NCBI GenBank assembly: GCA_022539475.1 | Contig: VCMS01000358.1 | Span: 1 to 53,312, forward strand | DNA from: Gracilaria domingensis | Taxonomy: Eukaryota > Rhodophyta > Florideophyceae > Gracilariales > Gracilariaceae | Direction of reading: 5' to 3' | DNA length: 53,312 nt | Part shown: positions 20,590 to 31,946 of the stretch, piece by piece | How the letters are laid out: every line of letters begins with the position of its first letter | Position numbering within the stretch: the stretch's first letter is position 1 | Position numbers and translations under genes: made by a program | Notes under the pieces: model-generated | What the model saw: only the letters and a program-made list of their open reading frames with translations | Databases searched by the model: none | What the model was told of the DNA's origin: nothing

Positions 20590-21740
20590 GGCTGCTGACT
20601 AAGGCAAGAGACAAGCAGAGACTGTTTGTATCTGCGGCGGGGTAGTAACGAGACTGCAGACTTGTGAGAGGGACAGAAAGGAATTGCGAAAACGCATATA
20701 CAGGGGAAGAGCAAAAGTGCAGCGCTCGACGATGGCACGAAGAACAAGCTCACACTCAGTGCGTCGTTCTCCTGCTTGTCCTGAGGCAGGGCAAGCAGGC
20801 GAGGGCAAGCAGAAGAACGACGCGCTCGCGGCAGGCGCGGAGCGGTCCTCTACAAGACCGGTTGAGCACCAGGAGCCATTGCGGCAAGGCACGGCGGGTA
20901 GGGCGACGGTGGATCATTTGTGGACGGACATCAATGCAGGGCTTTTCTGAGTATCACGCTGTGCCCGAAAGCAAACGCTGGCATCGCAGATGCCGCCGCC
21001 TCGGCGCCCTGGCGCGCGTATGATACGCGTATGATACGCGCGCCAGTGCGCCATACGTGTGGTACGACGAAGGCGAACCGCTCGCGACGGCCCACGTGCG
21101 CAAACATCGTTGGCCGCGCACACGGGCGCCGCAGCTGACAGCCAACGCGGCGCGCCAGCGCTTCCAGCACGTTGTCCTCACATAATAATGGTATGATGTA
21201 CATTACCGTCGGTATCTAAAGCTATGATACGCCGTCGGAGAAATACGGTGAGATGCCCGACCCGCTGTCGAAAACGGCGCGCGTTGCTCGCAAGACGATC
21301 GGGGCGCGTGGCTGCCACGCCAACGCGCGCGGCGCATGCGTGGCCGCCAACCCGCGCCGCTCCTGCGCGCGGAAGCACTCTCACGCCGCGCCGCGCGCGT
21401 GTTCGATGTTAGCCCGTGGTGTACACGTATACACGACGCGCCGCGCCAATAATATTGTGAAGCGGCGCGGCGGGCGCGACAGCGCTGTGCGCGTGCCGCG
21501 TTCGCTCCCCCGCCGCGCGCGCTGCCGTCAACTGCACTTGCGTGCCGTCAACAGCCGACGCGCCGTGCCACTGAGCTAGCAAAAGTCGCGGTAGCCAACC
21601 GCGTCGCCGATGCCACGCCGCGCGAGCTCATCTCCTCGTCATGCGCATCGAGGCAAGCAGTCTCGCCGCATTGACCGTCCCGGAGTCCTCCTTGCTCCGA
21701 CTCTCATTCCCCAAGTCGCTCCCCATCATGGCCGATGCCA
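20590..21740. other. GC-rich spacer with palindromes between divergent peroxidases
   Basis: No credible gene. An imperfect inverted repeat spans about 20760-20823 (GCGTCGTTCT...AGAACGACGC, with inner CCTGCTTG/CAAGCAGG). A near-palindrome of GCGCGTATGATACGCG type occupies 21011-21044. From about 20990 to 21600 the sequence is CGCG-rich, which creates long but meaningless open frames. Confidence 0.45.
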
Positions 21741-21747
21741 GACGCCG

Positions 21748-21755
21748 CTATATAA
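21748..21755 (+). promoter_or_regulatory. TATA box (CTATATAA) of the 21.8-kb peroxidase
   Basis: CTATATAA, 89-96 bp upstream of the ATG at 21844, followed by a pyrimidine-rich leader. Confidence 0.65.
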
Positions 21756-21843
21756 CCGCCCGTCTCCTTCCAACCTCCAAGTCTTCCATCGCCCTCACTC
21801 AACCCACTAACTCACCACAACTGCCAAGCCATCTCAGCCCACC

Positions 21844-23559
21844 ATGAAGTCGTTCACACCCGCTTTCCTTATTCTCGCGCTCTTCTCAATCGCCGCGGCC
21901 CAAGCGCCCCGCATGAGAGGCCGCGGCGTGAACGAGTACAGCCCTCTGCCGCGTCGCCGATCTCCCCGCCAGGCCGCCCTCTCCATCTCCTCCGGCTCCG
22001 CCCCCGCCGCCCCCGACGATGCCGAATGCGTAGCTACTACCACTCGTACCCTCTCCGGCCGCTGCACCACCCTCATCGACCCCACCCTCGGTGAAGCCCG
22101 TCGTCCCCAGTTCAGCTATCTCGGCGTCGATTCCACCAAATTTGCCGAAGACGGCCTGCCCAGTGCTCGCGTTATCTCCAACATCGTCGCGAACCAGACC
22201 GCTGATTCCCGCAACTCGCGTCGTTTGAATGAACTGTTCGTGTTCTTCGGTCAGTTCATCGATCACGATTTTGCATTGTCTCCCGAGTCCGAAACGGAGG
22301 AGGTCGCCATCGAGGTGCCCGAAGACGATCCCACTCTGCGCGTGCATGAGCTGCACTTTGCCCGATCCACACGCGCCGCCATTAGCACCGTTTCTACTGC
22401 GGAGCGCCCCATCACCGTCCTCTCATCCGCTCTAGACCTTTCCAACGTTTACGGTGTCTCGGAGGATATCAACACCTTCCTTAGGGTACCCAACTCCTGC
22501 CGTATGAAGACCTCTGCGGGCAACAACCTGCCGTTCAACACCGCCGGCTTTGTCAACAACCCCTCAACTTCCCCTGACTTGTACATTGCTGGTGACGCCA
22601 GAGCCAATGAGCATCCCATGCTCACCACCATCCACACCGTCTTCCTTCGTGAGCACAACAACATCTGCGACCTCCTGGAGGATGCGCTGCCTGAGATGGA
22701 TGCCGAGAAAATGTTCCAGACCGCTCGCGCCATCAACATTGCCCAATACCAGAAGATCATCTACGAAGAGTGGTTGCCGGCCATTCTGGGCTCCCGTCTT
22801 CCGCGATACACCGGTTACAAACGCAATGTGGACCCGACCATCAGTGTGGAATTCACCACTGCCGGTTTCCGTCTTGGTCACACCATGGTGGGCAACGGCG
22901 TGAGCCGCATCGACAAGAACGGTCGTCCGCTGCCGCTGCTCACAATGGCGGAGATGTTCTTCCGCGACAGCAACCTTGCCAACGGAGACATTGAAGACTT
23001 CTTGCGAGGTGCGAGTGGAACGCGAGCACAGGAGGTGGACTCGCTTGTGGTTGATGCGCTTCGCAACTTCCTGTTCACCAATGTTCCAGAGGTTGCTGGC
23101 TTCGACCTCATTGCTCTCAACCTGCAGAGGAGTCGCGACCATAACGTGCCGCGATTCAACCAGCTTCGCCGCTTCTTCCTTGGCGCTCCTGCGCGATCGT
23201 TTGCACAAATCTCATCTGACCGCGACACCCAGAAGAGACTTGAACAAGCGTACGGCAGTGTCGACAATGTGGAGGCGTGGGTGGGACTGATGGCGGAAAA
23301 CAAGCGAGGGGCTGTTGGGCTTGGTCGTACGAACGAGGCGTTGTGGAAAACGGAATTTACTCGCCTTCGTGACGGAGATCGGTTCTTCTACCTCGCCAAT
23401 GACCGCCACCACCAGATCTCGCCGAAGGTGCTGCAAGCACTTCCGGAAATCAATCGCGACATCTTCTCAGGCCGCTCTCTCTTCAACCGCATCTTGCTTC
23501 GTACGACGAATCTGAGACGTGGAGACGTATCTTCTGGTAGCAATGTCTTCCGTGCTTAA
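21844..23559 (+). CDS. Secreted animal-type haem peroxidase (571 aa)
   Basis: The ATG at 21844 (preceded by CACC) starts a signal peptide (MKSFTPAFLILALFSIAAAQ). Landmarks are RTLSGRCTTLID; GQFIDHDFALSP (distal His); SSALDLSNVYGV (calcium loop); GDARANEHP; TIHTVFLREHN; the proximal RLGHTM; and ALNLQRSRDHNVPRFN. The haem-binding set is complete. It is nearly identical to the gene at 36315 after about residue 130, while the signal and propeptide regions differ. Two changes are unique to this copy near the C-terminus: MAENKRG for MAEDKRG and FYLAND for the conserved FYLDND. It is expected to be secreted and active. Confidence 0.95.
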   Translation: MKSFTPAFLILALFSIAAAQAPRMRGRGVNEYSPLPRRRSPRQAALSISSGSAPAAPDDAECVATTTRTLSGRCTTLIDPTLGEARRPQFSYLGVDSTKFAEDGLPSARVISNIVANQTADSRNSRRLNELFVFFGQFIDHDFALSPESETEEVAIEVPEDDPTLRVHELHFARSTRAAISTVSTAERPITVLSSALDLSNVYGVSEDINTFLRVPNSCRMKTSAGNNLPFNTAGFVNNPSTSPDLYIAGDARANEHPMLTTIHTVFLREHNNICDLLEDALPEMDAEKMFQTARAINIAQYQKIIYEEWLPAILGSRLPRYTGYKRNVDPTISVEFTTAGFRLGHTMVGNGVSRIDKNGRPLPLLTMAEMFFRDSNLANGDIEDFLRGASGTRAQEVDSLVVDALRNFLFTNVPEVAGFDLIALNLQRSRDHNVPRFNQLRRFFLGAPARSFAQISSDRDTQKRLEQAYGSVDNVEAWVGLMAENKRGAVGLGRTNEALWKTEFTRLRDGDRFFYLANDRHHQISPKVLQALPEINRDIFSGRSLFNRILLRTTNLRRGDVSSGSNVFRA

Positions 23560-24850
23560 TCGCAAAAGCTTTTAACACGTCAATCGGCATACTTCAGTTG
23601 ACGTACACCCTTTTTGGTATATCTGACGCTCTCACATCTTACATACTAATTACTAAACGTCAGGATCATTAAAAGTTTTATCTTCTTAGTATTTGAGTGT
23701 AAACAAACCACTTGTTTGTGCCGACGGTATCCTTATCCTTAAAGATGCTCCGTACTAGGGAGATCGTACTTGAATGCAATACAACAAATTCATGACTGGC
23801 AACTGAAAATAATGTTAGCGGTTTAACAAATGTTATCTTGTTAACTCTTGTTCACTCTCTGTTGAACTTGATGTTTCGGTAATGTGGGAGACGCAGAGCG
23901 CAACAACCTCTAACGCTCTACTTGCACCGTACGTAAGATTTTGAAAGTATGCAACACTTCAGAACTGCATTCGTTATTTGAGGCTAACATGAACGTTCCT
24001 TTCGTACAAGCTGAACATAGCAAAATTATACATGGACAAAATTATTTTTTGAAATCAAGCAAATGATGAGCCTGGCTGGGTGGATGACCACCACTACACG
24101 TAACCTTCGTTGTAAGCATTGCTGGCAGTTACGTGCTGCACGAGTACCGCGTGCCATGTGCCGGCCAAGTGGCGGAAATATGTTGGTTTGCGTCACCAAA
24201 ACGATTGCAAATAATTGGGAGGTAAGCGTACCCCAGATCGGTCCACGTGTCACACTATGATACCCTCAGCTTATATCGTTAACGGTGCGAAGGTAGTTGT
24301 AAGCTTCAAATGATTTTCTTGCTAACGAAGCAGTAAAATCATCGGGGATGATCCCAGTTGCGTACAACAATGGAACAATTTGGAAGCATCTTCCAACTCG
24401 CCCCAGACAACGAACTGGTTGTGTTGGCACCTTACACTCATCGATCATCGATTGGCACTTCCATCCAATCTCGTTACGCCGCCCTCACATCACCATCCCG
24501 CTCCCCCTCCGTTTATGTTCGATAGCATCTGAAACGTTGCTGCAATTCCTTTCCATCGTAATCGATGTCGTCGCGGGAACTTCACCAAAACCTGCGCCGT
24601 TGATCTTCATGCCTGTTGACGTATTGTCATTCCATAAACGGCTGCCCGATCACCAGCCTCCCATATATCGATCGATCTGCCTCCAGTGTGGCATGAAACG
24701 TCACTTGCCTCCTCATCTTTCGCTCCCCCTTAACCAACGCACTTTGCCACACAAAGTGCTTCCCTCAACAACGACTCCAGCTGGTCTAGAGCGTTGTTCG
24801 TGCATCGTCACTCTTCGCCTTTGCGCAATTCTTGCTCACCCGACATTAAA
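23560..24850. other. Gene-free spacer
   Basis: No protein-like open frame. The frame at 24348-24860 ends in the promoter of the next peroxidase and shows no domain. Confidence 0.4.
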
Positions 24851-24852
24851 CG

Positions 24853-24860
24853 TTATATAA
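24853..24860 (+). promoter_or_regulatory. TATA box (TTATATAA) of the 24.9-kb peroxidase
   Basis: TTATATAA, 82-89 bp upstream of the ATG at 24942, the same spacing as in the sister genes. Confidence 0.6.
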
Positions 24861-24941
24861 CGCACTACTGCCCAGAACAGAAGCTCCCCTTCTGTTCCTC
24901 TCCGCTCACCTCACCTCCACAGATCCATAGCAACACTCGTC

Positions 24942-26641
24942 ATGGTCCCAAGGACATCTGTGCTCATTCTCTTCGCCGTCTGCTCTCTCGCCTTCGCGCA
25001 AGCCCCTGAACGTGGAAGAGGAGTCGGTGCTAGCTTCTTCAGCGCGCTGCCTCCCTCACCCCCGCGCAGCTCCTTCTTCACGCTCTCCACCGCACCACTC
25101 GATAGCGTTGATCCAGAGTGCGCAGGTCTCCCAATCCGAACTCTCACCGGTCGCTGTACCTCTGCCGTTGATCCTAATCTCGGAGAGGCTCGTCGCGCTC
25201 AATTCAGTTATCTCGATGTGGATTCTCGTAATTTTGCGGACGCCGGTCTGAGCAGCGCACGACTCGTTTCCAACATTGTCTCGGATCAACCGGTTAACAC
25301 TCGCAATTCTCTTCGACTGAACGAGCTGTTCGTGTTTTTCGGACAGTTCATTGATCATGACTTCGCCTTGTCGCCACTTTCGGACGTACAAGTCGACATT
25401 GACGTGCCAGCAGATGATCCCGATCTCAGTGTGGACCACTTGATATTGAGCGTTCAGTGCGAGTCTGGATTCTGCTTCAGTGAAGAGCGCCCGATTACCG
25501 TACTGTCCTCAGCTCTCGACCTTTCTAACGTGTATGGTGTTGATACGCAGAGAAACGCGTTTCTGAGAGTACCAGACTCATGCCGTCTCAAGACCTCAGC
25601 AGGAAATAACCTCCCGTTCAACACCGGCGGCTTTGCCAACTCGCCATCCACCTCTGCTTCTTTGTATATAGCGGGAGACACTCGAGTTAATGAACACCCG
25701 GTCCTTACGACCATCCATACTATCTTCCTTCGTGAACACAACAACATTTGTGACCTTCTTGAGGATGCTCTTCCGAATATGGCTGCTGGCAGCATGTATG
25801 AGGCGGCAAGAGCCATCAATATTGCTCAGTATCAGAAGATCATCTACGAGGAATGGTTGCCGGCAATCTTGGGGCGTACGTTGCCTAGATATACAGGTTA
25901 CAAAGAAAATATTGATCCTACTATTAGTCTGGAGTTCACCACTGCCGGTTTCCGAGTGGGACACACTATGGTCGGCAACGGTGTTAGCAGGATTGATGAA
26001 AATGGGAGAAGACTCCCACTTATTACTATGGAAGAAATGTTCTTCCGAGACAGCAACCTTGCCACTGGAGACATCGAAAATTCATCCGCGGCGCTGCTGG
26101 AACCCGAGCCCAGGAAGTAGACGTTATGGTGGTTGACGCTTTGCGAAATTTCCTGTTCAGCAACGTTCCTGAGGAAGCAGGAATCGATCTGATTGCTCTC
26201 AACCTGCAAAGAAGTCGTGACCATAATGTACCGAGATTCAATGAGCTTCGCAGATTCTTCCTTGGCTCCGCGGCTGGTTCTTTCAGTCAAATATCCTCGA
26301 ACCCTACCGTTCAGCAAAAGCTTCAGGATGCGTACGGTACAGTGGACAATGTTGAGGCTTGGCCTGGTTTGATGGCAGAGGACAAGGCTGGGGGTGTCGG
26401 GCTTGGCCGAACAAACGCAGAGATGTGGAGACAAGAATTCACACGGCTTCGTGATGGGGATAGGTTCTTTTATCTTGACAATGCTCGTCACAATCAAATT
26501 CCTCAGAATGTGCTGGATGCTCTTCCTGAAGTTGATATCGCTATCTTCTCCAGCCAGTCAATGTTCAGCCGCATACTGCTCCGCACAACTTCCGTCAATA
26601 GCCGCGATGTATCTTCTGGCCGCAATGTTTTCCGAGACTAG
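24942..26641 (+). pseudogene. Haem peroxidase broken by a single-base deletion
   Basis: The ATG at 24942 starts a signal peptide (MVPRTSVLILFAVCSLAFAQ). The frame carries RTLTGRCTSAVD, GQFIDHDFALSP, SALDLSNVYGV, GDTRVNEHP and RVGHTM. It then leaves the family sequence after GDIEN and stops at 26120. The rest (VVDALRNFLFSNVPEE to the C-terminus at 26641) continues in the frame one base away. Comparison with the sisters places the loss of one T in AAAATTC at about 26080-26082. With it the gene would be 1701 nt (566 aa), right for the family. All catalytic residues up to the proximal His lie before the break, but Asn of ALNLQRSRDHN lies after it. A recent pseudogene or a sequencing error; no other lesion was seen. 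Confidence 0.85.
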
Positions 26642-27830
26642 AACTGGGAAAGGTGCTTTTGTTTTTAATGCAGCTGGCATGACAGTTTATGGTTCGAAGA
26701 GAATCGCTGAAGACTCTTTTTTGCAACATGAGCAATTGTGCCCATGTTCGTAGATGGTCTGACTGAACGGTATTAAATTCATAGAAGCAAACATAACTGG
26801 CATTTCGAATATATCTTATTGCTGATCATGACTGGGATGCATAAGGATGTTGTGCACCAAAACCACGGCGGTCCATCGCGATAAAGAAATACCAAAAGAA
26901 TAGGCACAAAGCCCTTAAGAGATTTTATCCGGAGATGTCTCCGAACATAAGCTTTCTTCATCGCCGTATTTTAGGAGCCTGAGGCAGTCCTAGAAGAAGG
27001 TGCCCTTCCTGTTCGGGTCGCATGCACTCTTTGAGTACAACAGGTTACACCTATTTCGCTCACTTACTCAGCGGACGGGGAAATTTTAAGAACGGTTTCA
27101 CTGAGTAGCCTAACTTAACGCCAAGAAAGTAGTTCAGAAAATGGTAGTTGTTCCCCGTCCAGTATGGGAACTTCTGCAATCCTTCCATTCTTTAATTCAG
27201 TTCTGGTAAACCCACCTAAACCCAGAATAGTCCTATGTGACCAACTCATCAGTGGGTGTCAATGAGCAGTTTTCCTCAACTATAACTACTACTTATTCCA
27301 TTTCTTATGGACAGCAACAACTAATTGTAGGAATGCTGGAATACATTCAATCATTCCAAAGTCATCTGTCTCAAGTGCCTATCCATGCTAGACAAAATCT
27401 TACCCATGGAGGTTCCACTGAAGGAGAAGCACTGGTTCAGGTCCTTTGCTGCTTTTTGACATGTAAAGACTGGGACTAGTTTGAACAACTGTCCAACTCG
27501 ATATGGCTTTCCTTCTTTTACTCAGAATGCTCTTCAAGAATCTGCATGCACAAGAAAACAGGTACAGAGCATCACACGAATCCTCTGTGTAATGAAGAGA
27601 TGGTTGGGTGAATTCTGGCCTTCTGCGATGGAGGCGAAGGCCAGCTTACGCTCGCATTGTACTTGTCTTGTTAGAGTGTAGAGAAATCTAGACTATCCTA
27701 CAAGGTATCTACAGTCTTACGCTGGCTCGCTGCAAGCCATAGACGGTGCTCAGGTGTCGCAGTGGCTCGTAAGCAGTCCTCAGTGAGGAGGATCTGTGTG
27801 ATGTTCTGTATTTTCTTTCCATTGAAATTT

Positions 27831-27861
27831 CATCTCGAGTTTTGACTCAAGACTCGAGATG
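27831..27861. repeat. 10-bp inverted repeat hairpin
   Basis: CATCTCGAGT at 27831-27840 and its complement ACTCGAGATG at 27852-27861, with an 11-nt loop. Confidence 0.6.
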
Positions 27862-28929
27862 CCGTACTTTGGATTTATGGCTTTGACGAAACATCAGTTC
27901 GCAAATGTGTCTTTGATCATTTACTATGTCTTCCTTCAGAGGGAGGAGTCATTCTATTAAATTTCACCAGTTTTTTGGGATAAAGGTGGGAATTTGTGAC
28001 AGTTACGCAACTGCATAATTTTGACCATCGGACAACCAGGCATTTCATTATTGTAATACCATAATAGTTTGTCTACTTTGCATCCAAGTTGAGAAAACGT
28101 AATACATGGGTATCAATGTCGTTGGTACCATATTGTGGGGTTCGTACTCTTGAATGTCATCTCTTTGCTTCATACTTGACTCGTTCTAAGCGGTCACTCT
28201 GTCGCTGCTAGCACAAAAGCTTTGTTTCTTAGAACACGCCTACTTCAAGACAAAAGTTAGAATCAACCCAAGACAAAGATGTCCAAAGGAACCCTGGAGA
28301 CCGTGAAGTCCGTGTAAGGAATTTGGCATGGCATGAAGATGTGGTCTATCCCCAGTCTTATCATCATGACATGATCCGATGACCTGCTCCGGCTGACATT
28401 CCAAAACTTGCTGTCACCTTCTGGAAACATCGCTTGTCGTTTTTGGGTTCGAATTTGTAAGCAATGTAAGCATGGTTCTCCTTGAAATGTTTCCGATTCG
28501 GAACTTTCGAATTTGATCAAGAATGTACACGTGGCTGTCAGTAGAAGACGAATACACGTACACATAGTACACATACGTGTTGTGCCGATTAATGTAAACC
28601 TACCATGACAGAGAGCTGCATCCGTACCATTTAGTGAATCATTCAGTGATGATCAAGGGCACCGCTCCTTCAGACCTCGAGGAACTTACGTATATGGCTA
28701 ATAAGCACTTTGCCCACCTGGTAGGAAGCGATTTTGATGTCAGAGTTTGACAAACTTCTTCAAGAGAATCACGGTAAGTTACATTGTTTCTTAACAACCG
28801 TAAGGGGAAGACTAAAGTACGTGTAGCGGATACTGTCCTTGTCGCACGTTCATTCAGAATGACATCTTGAAGTTCCAGACTACCTAATACCGATGGTATT
28901 TCCTTCGCCTCGAGTTCACTTTGAGTGGC

Positions 28930-28980
28930 TACAGCAAGACTTCGGTGCAGAATTTAATTCTGCACGGAAGTCTTGCTGTA
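28930..28980. repeat. 51-bp near-perfect palindrome
   Basis: Arms 28930-28954 and 28956-28980 pair over 25 bases with a single G-G mismatch (44 against 66) around a central T. Each arm runs TACAGCAAGACTTC, then GTGCAGAATT. It lies 460 bp upstream of the 29392 peroxidase. Confidence 0.8.
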
Positions 28981-29275
28981 CAAATTTTGCCCTATGGGCA
29001 GCTGCACTGGACTTTCCTCTCGGGACGAGGGTTTTGTCTCTTCCCTTCCACAGTGACTCCGTATGAGACAGTGATTGGGCCACGGCGGGCCCGGCGGCGT
29101 GATGTAGGGATGTGGCGCACCAATATATAGCACATGATGGTCTCTGCCGTACCCTAAGATTTTCTTTGGTAAAGGTTAACGATTAAATGTTACGTGTTGA
29201 GCGCGTGTTGATCTCCTCGTTCTGGAGTGCTTTGACAAACGCTCGCCATTGTTGTGCAATGGTTCCTGCAGCAGC

Positions 29276-29282
29276 ATAAATA
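29276..29282 (+). promoter_or_regulatory. Weak TATA-like ATAAATA upstream of the 29.4-kb peroxidase
   Basis: ATAAATA, 110-116 bp upstream of the ATG at 29392. Slightly farther than in the sisters and a poorer match. Confidence 0.35.
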
Positions 29283-29391
29283 CGAAGTCATTCGTGTCAG
29301 GCTTCGACGATACGTATCCCTACACACGCTAGTGGTCGCATCCTTTCCCAACCTTCCTCATCCATTGTCCCGAACAGGTCAGATTTGCACC

Positions 29392-31098
29392 ATGAAAATG
29401 CCTATGTCTTTCTTATCTATCATCTGGGCGAGTGGTTTGGTCGTATCTGTCTTCGGACAACCACCATCTCTGGTGGGGCGTGGCTTTCCGTTTTTGCTTC
29501 CTATTGCGCCTCCTAGCCTGTTGAACCTGCAATCATCGACCATGGCGGATGTACACCCAGAATGTTCCGCCCTCTCTGTCAGAACGCTTTCAGGACGGTG
29601 CACCTCCGCAGTGGATCCAGCTTTAGGAGAGTCGCGACGAGCCCAGATGAGCTATTTCGATGTGGACTCGAGAACCTTCAACAGCACTGGGCTTGAGAGT
29701 GCACGAGTGGTATCCAACACTGTGGCAGATCAAAGAGGAGATATTCCAAGCCAGTCTCGCGTCAATGAGTTGTTTGTGTTCTTTGGGCAGTTTATCGACC
29801 ATGACTTGGTATCCACTCCGGCCTCGAACGAGGAAATCCCGATCAATGTGCCTGCTAACGACGGTAGAATTACGCAATCAAGCCTGTTGTTTGCTCGCTC
29901 GCTGAGACAGAGAGTGAGCACATCTTCAACAAAAGAGCGACCTATCTCAGTGGTTTCATCTGCACTGGATTTGTCAATGGTGTATGGCGTTGACCAAGAT
30001 CGGAACAATGCCCTTCGGGAGGAAAACTCATGCAGGCTCAGGGTGTCGAGTGGTGATTTCCTTCCATACAACGAAGGCGGTTTCACAAACTCACCTTCAA
30101 GTTCCTCGTCCTTTTACTTGGCCGGTGACACTCGAGTGAACGAGCACTCCATGCTGACAGTACTACACACACTTTTTGTGCGCGAGCATAACTACATTTG
30201 CTCTCAGTTGCAGTCTGTGGGATTCCTTCAAAGCCGATCAGCATCAGATTTGTACGAACTGGCCCGAGCTATTAACATTGGGCAGTACCAAAAGATTGTG
30301 TACGAAGAGTGGTTGCCCGTGATGCTGGGTCGTGGCAGTATGTCAAGATATAGCGGATATCAGCCAACGGTAGACCCTACAGTAAGCGTAGAATTCTCAA
30401 CGGCTGGCTTCCGAGTTGGACACACAATGGTAGGCAACAGCATCAGTAGAATGGACACATTCGGAAGACGACTGGAGCCGATCACTATGAGGGACATGTT
30501 CTTCAGGGGCAGTGACTTTAAAGCGGGTGACATGGAGGACTTCCTCAGGGGCGCCATGAACACGCTTGCTCAACAGGTGGATACGAAAACCGTTGACGCG
30601 CTGCGGAATTTCCTGTTCTCAAGCGTGAGGGAGGAGATAGGGATCGACCTGATCGCACTGAACCTGCAGCGAGGCCGTGATCACAACTTGCCGCGCTACA
30701 CACAACTACGACAGTTCCTAACCGGACAGCAAACAAACTCGTTCCAGGACATCACGCGCGACCCGTCGACGCAAGCAATGCTACGGAACGCGTACAAGGA
30801 CGTGCACGACGTGGAAGCGTGGGTGGGGCTGATGGCCGAGGACAGCAGCTTCTTTTCGCCTATGGGCCCCACCAACACGGAGCTGTGGCGGCGCGAATTC
30901 GAGCGGCTGCGCGACGGCGACCGGTGGTTCTACCTGGACAACGACCGGCACGGCGCGATTGGGCAGGACGTGCTCACCGTGCTGCCGCTGCTGCGCGCCG
31001 GCATCTTCACGCCCGTGCCGCTGTTTGGGCAGATTCTGAGGCGTAATACGCAACTGGGCCTGTTTGACGTGCGCGCCGGCGCGCTGTTCCGCGCGTGA
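29392..31098 (+). CDS. Secreted animal-type haem peroxidase, divergent member (568 aa)
   Basis: The ATG at 29392 (CACCATGAAA) is chosen because it starts a signal peptide (MKMPMSFLSIIWASGLVVSVFGQ); the 46 upstream codons of the frame begin at ATG 29254 without signal character. Landmarks are RTLSGRCTSAVD, GQFIDHDLVSTP, SSALDLSMVYGV, GDTRVNEHS, FVREHNYIC, RVGHTM and ALNLQRGRDHNLPRYT. The haem set is complete. It is the most divergent of the five, without the C-terminal RGD region (ends DVRAGALFRA). GC content climbs strongly in the last 500 bp and continues into the downstream DNA. Confidence 0.94.
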   Translation: MKMPMSFLSIIWASGLVVSVFGQPPSLVGRGFPFLLPIAPPSLLNLQSSTMADVHPECSALSVRTLSGRCTSAVDPALGESRRAQMSYFDVDSRTFNSTGLESARVVSNTVADQRGDIPSQSRVNELFVFFGQFIDHDLVSTPASNEEIPINVPANDGRITQSSLLFARSLRQRVSTSSTKERPISVVSSALDLSMVYGVDQDRNNALREENSCRLRVSSGDFLPYNEGGFTNSPSSSSSFYLAGDTRVNEHSMLTVLHTLFVREHNYICSQLQSVGFLQSRSASDLYELARAINIGQYQKIVYEEWLPVMLGRGSMSRYSGYQPTVDPTVSVEFSTAGFRVGHTMVGNSISRMDTFGRRLEPITMRDMFFRGSDFKAGDMEDFLRGAMNTLAQQVDTKTVDALRNFLFSSVREEIGIDLIALNLQRGRDHNLPRYTQLRQFLTGQQTNSFQDITRDPSTQAMLRNAYKDVHDVEAWVGLMAEDSSFFSPMGPTNTELWRREFERLRDGDRWFYLDNDRHGAIGQDVLTVLPLLRAGIFTPVPLFGQILRRNTQLGLFDVRAGALFRA

Positions 31099-31946
31099 GC
31101 GCGCGTCTGACTTTGCTGTAAACGGGCAGAACGTGCTCCACTTTGTTACGGGCAACGGCGGGCTGCAGGGATGCATTGCTACGGGCTGTCAGCGACGCGC
31201 CGTGTCACGCGCATCGCGACGAGTTGTGGCGCAGCGAGCGGCACGGAGCTGTTTCGCTAAGCAAAGTTGCTGTTTGTTCCCACGAGTGTGCAGATATGAT
31301 GGTCGCTGCTCACGGTTTCTGGCAGCCTTCCTGATTATAGCATTATATCATAGACGGCCCTCAACGCGCTGTCGTTTGTCGCGGTCGCCCTGCAAGCGCG
31401 GCGTGCCACGCTTCTTCTCCCGCGCCAGATCACGTACGGTTTAAGCTGATGGACAAAGTTCATGTCTTGCAGACGAGCTTACTGCGCTGACGCTTCTTCG
31501 GTTTCCTAGAGTTACTGACCCAACTCCGCCAAGCGGCCAAAGCACCCTTGTAGTGCAAGGCTTGTACTCGTACGTGAAACGTCGACGAAGTTTGTGCAAC
31601 ATACCAAATCCCGTTTCGGAATCGATTGGAAGGCTAGCTACCCTTGGCATTACTCGTTCAATCTTTCTCAAAATCGAAAGCCAAGCAAAAAGTTGGCACT
31701 TCCTGCGTAATTTTTGGATTTGAATCGGGAAAAAAAGCTTTGGAAACATTCAAAAAAAGGGAAAAAGTTTAAAAACGCATTCGATTTTACTCAACTTTAG
31801 TTCAGTCATATACGATGGTAGATCATAGTTGCTCACATGGCGAACCAGTCAGATGCATTTCAGCTTGACGACGCGATGAATTGCAGTCTGATTATCATTC
31901 TTGTTGACAAATGTTGAAATGCTTCTCAGATATTCTCCACTCCGCC
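31099..31946. other. Spacer, GC-rich at its left end
   Basis: 31099-31430 is CG-rich like the end of the preceding gene; after that the sequence becomes AT-richer. No credible gene on either strand. Confidence 0.4.

Larger units (their letters stand above)
26642..29270. other. Gene-poor spacer with two hairpins
   Basis: 2.6 kb without a convincing gene. Open frames of 60-100 codons (27237-27479, 28263-28574 and others) lack domains and composition. It holds the inverted repeats listed separately and a TATATA near 29123 too far from the next ATG to be its TATA box. Confidence 0.4.

Noticed and set aside
23440..23560. RGD tripeptide near the peroxidase C-termini as an adhesion motif like that of peroxinectin
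   Set aside because: It is present in only three of five copies, at a basic terminal stretch; no integrin-type partner is implied.
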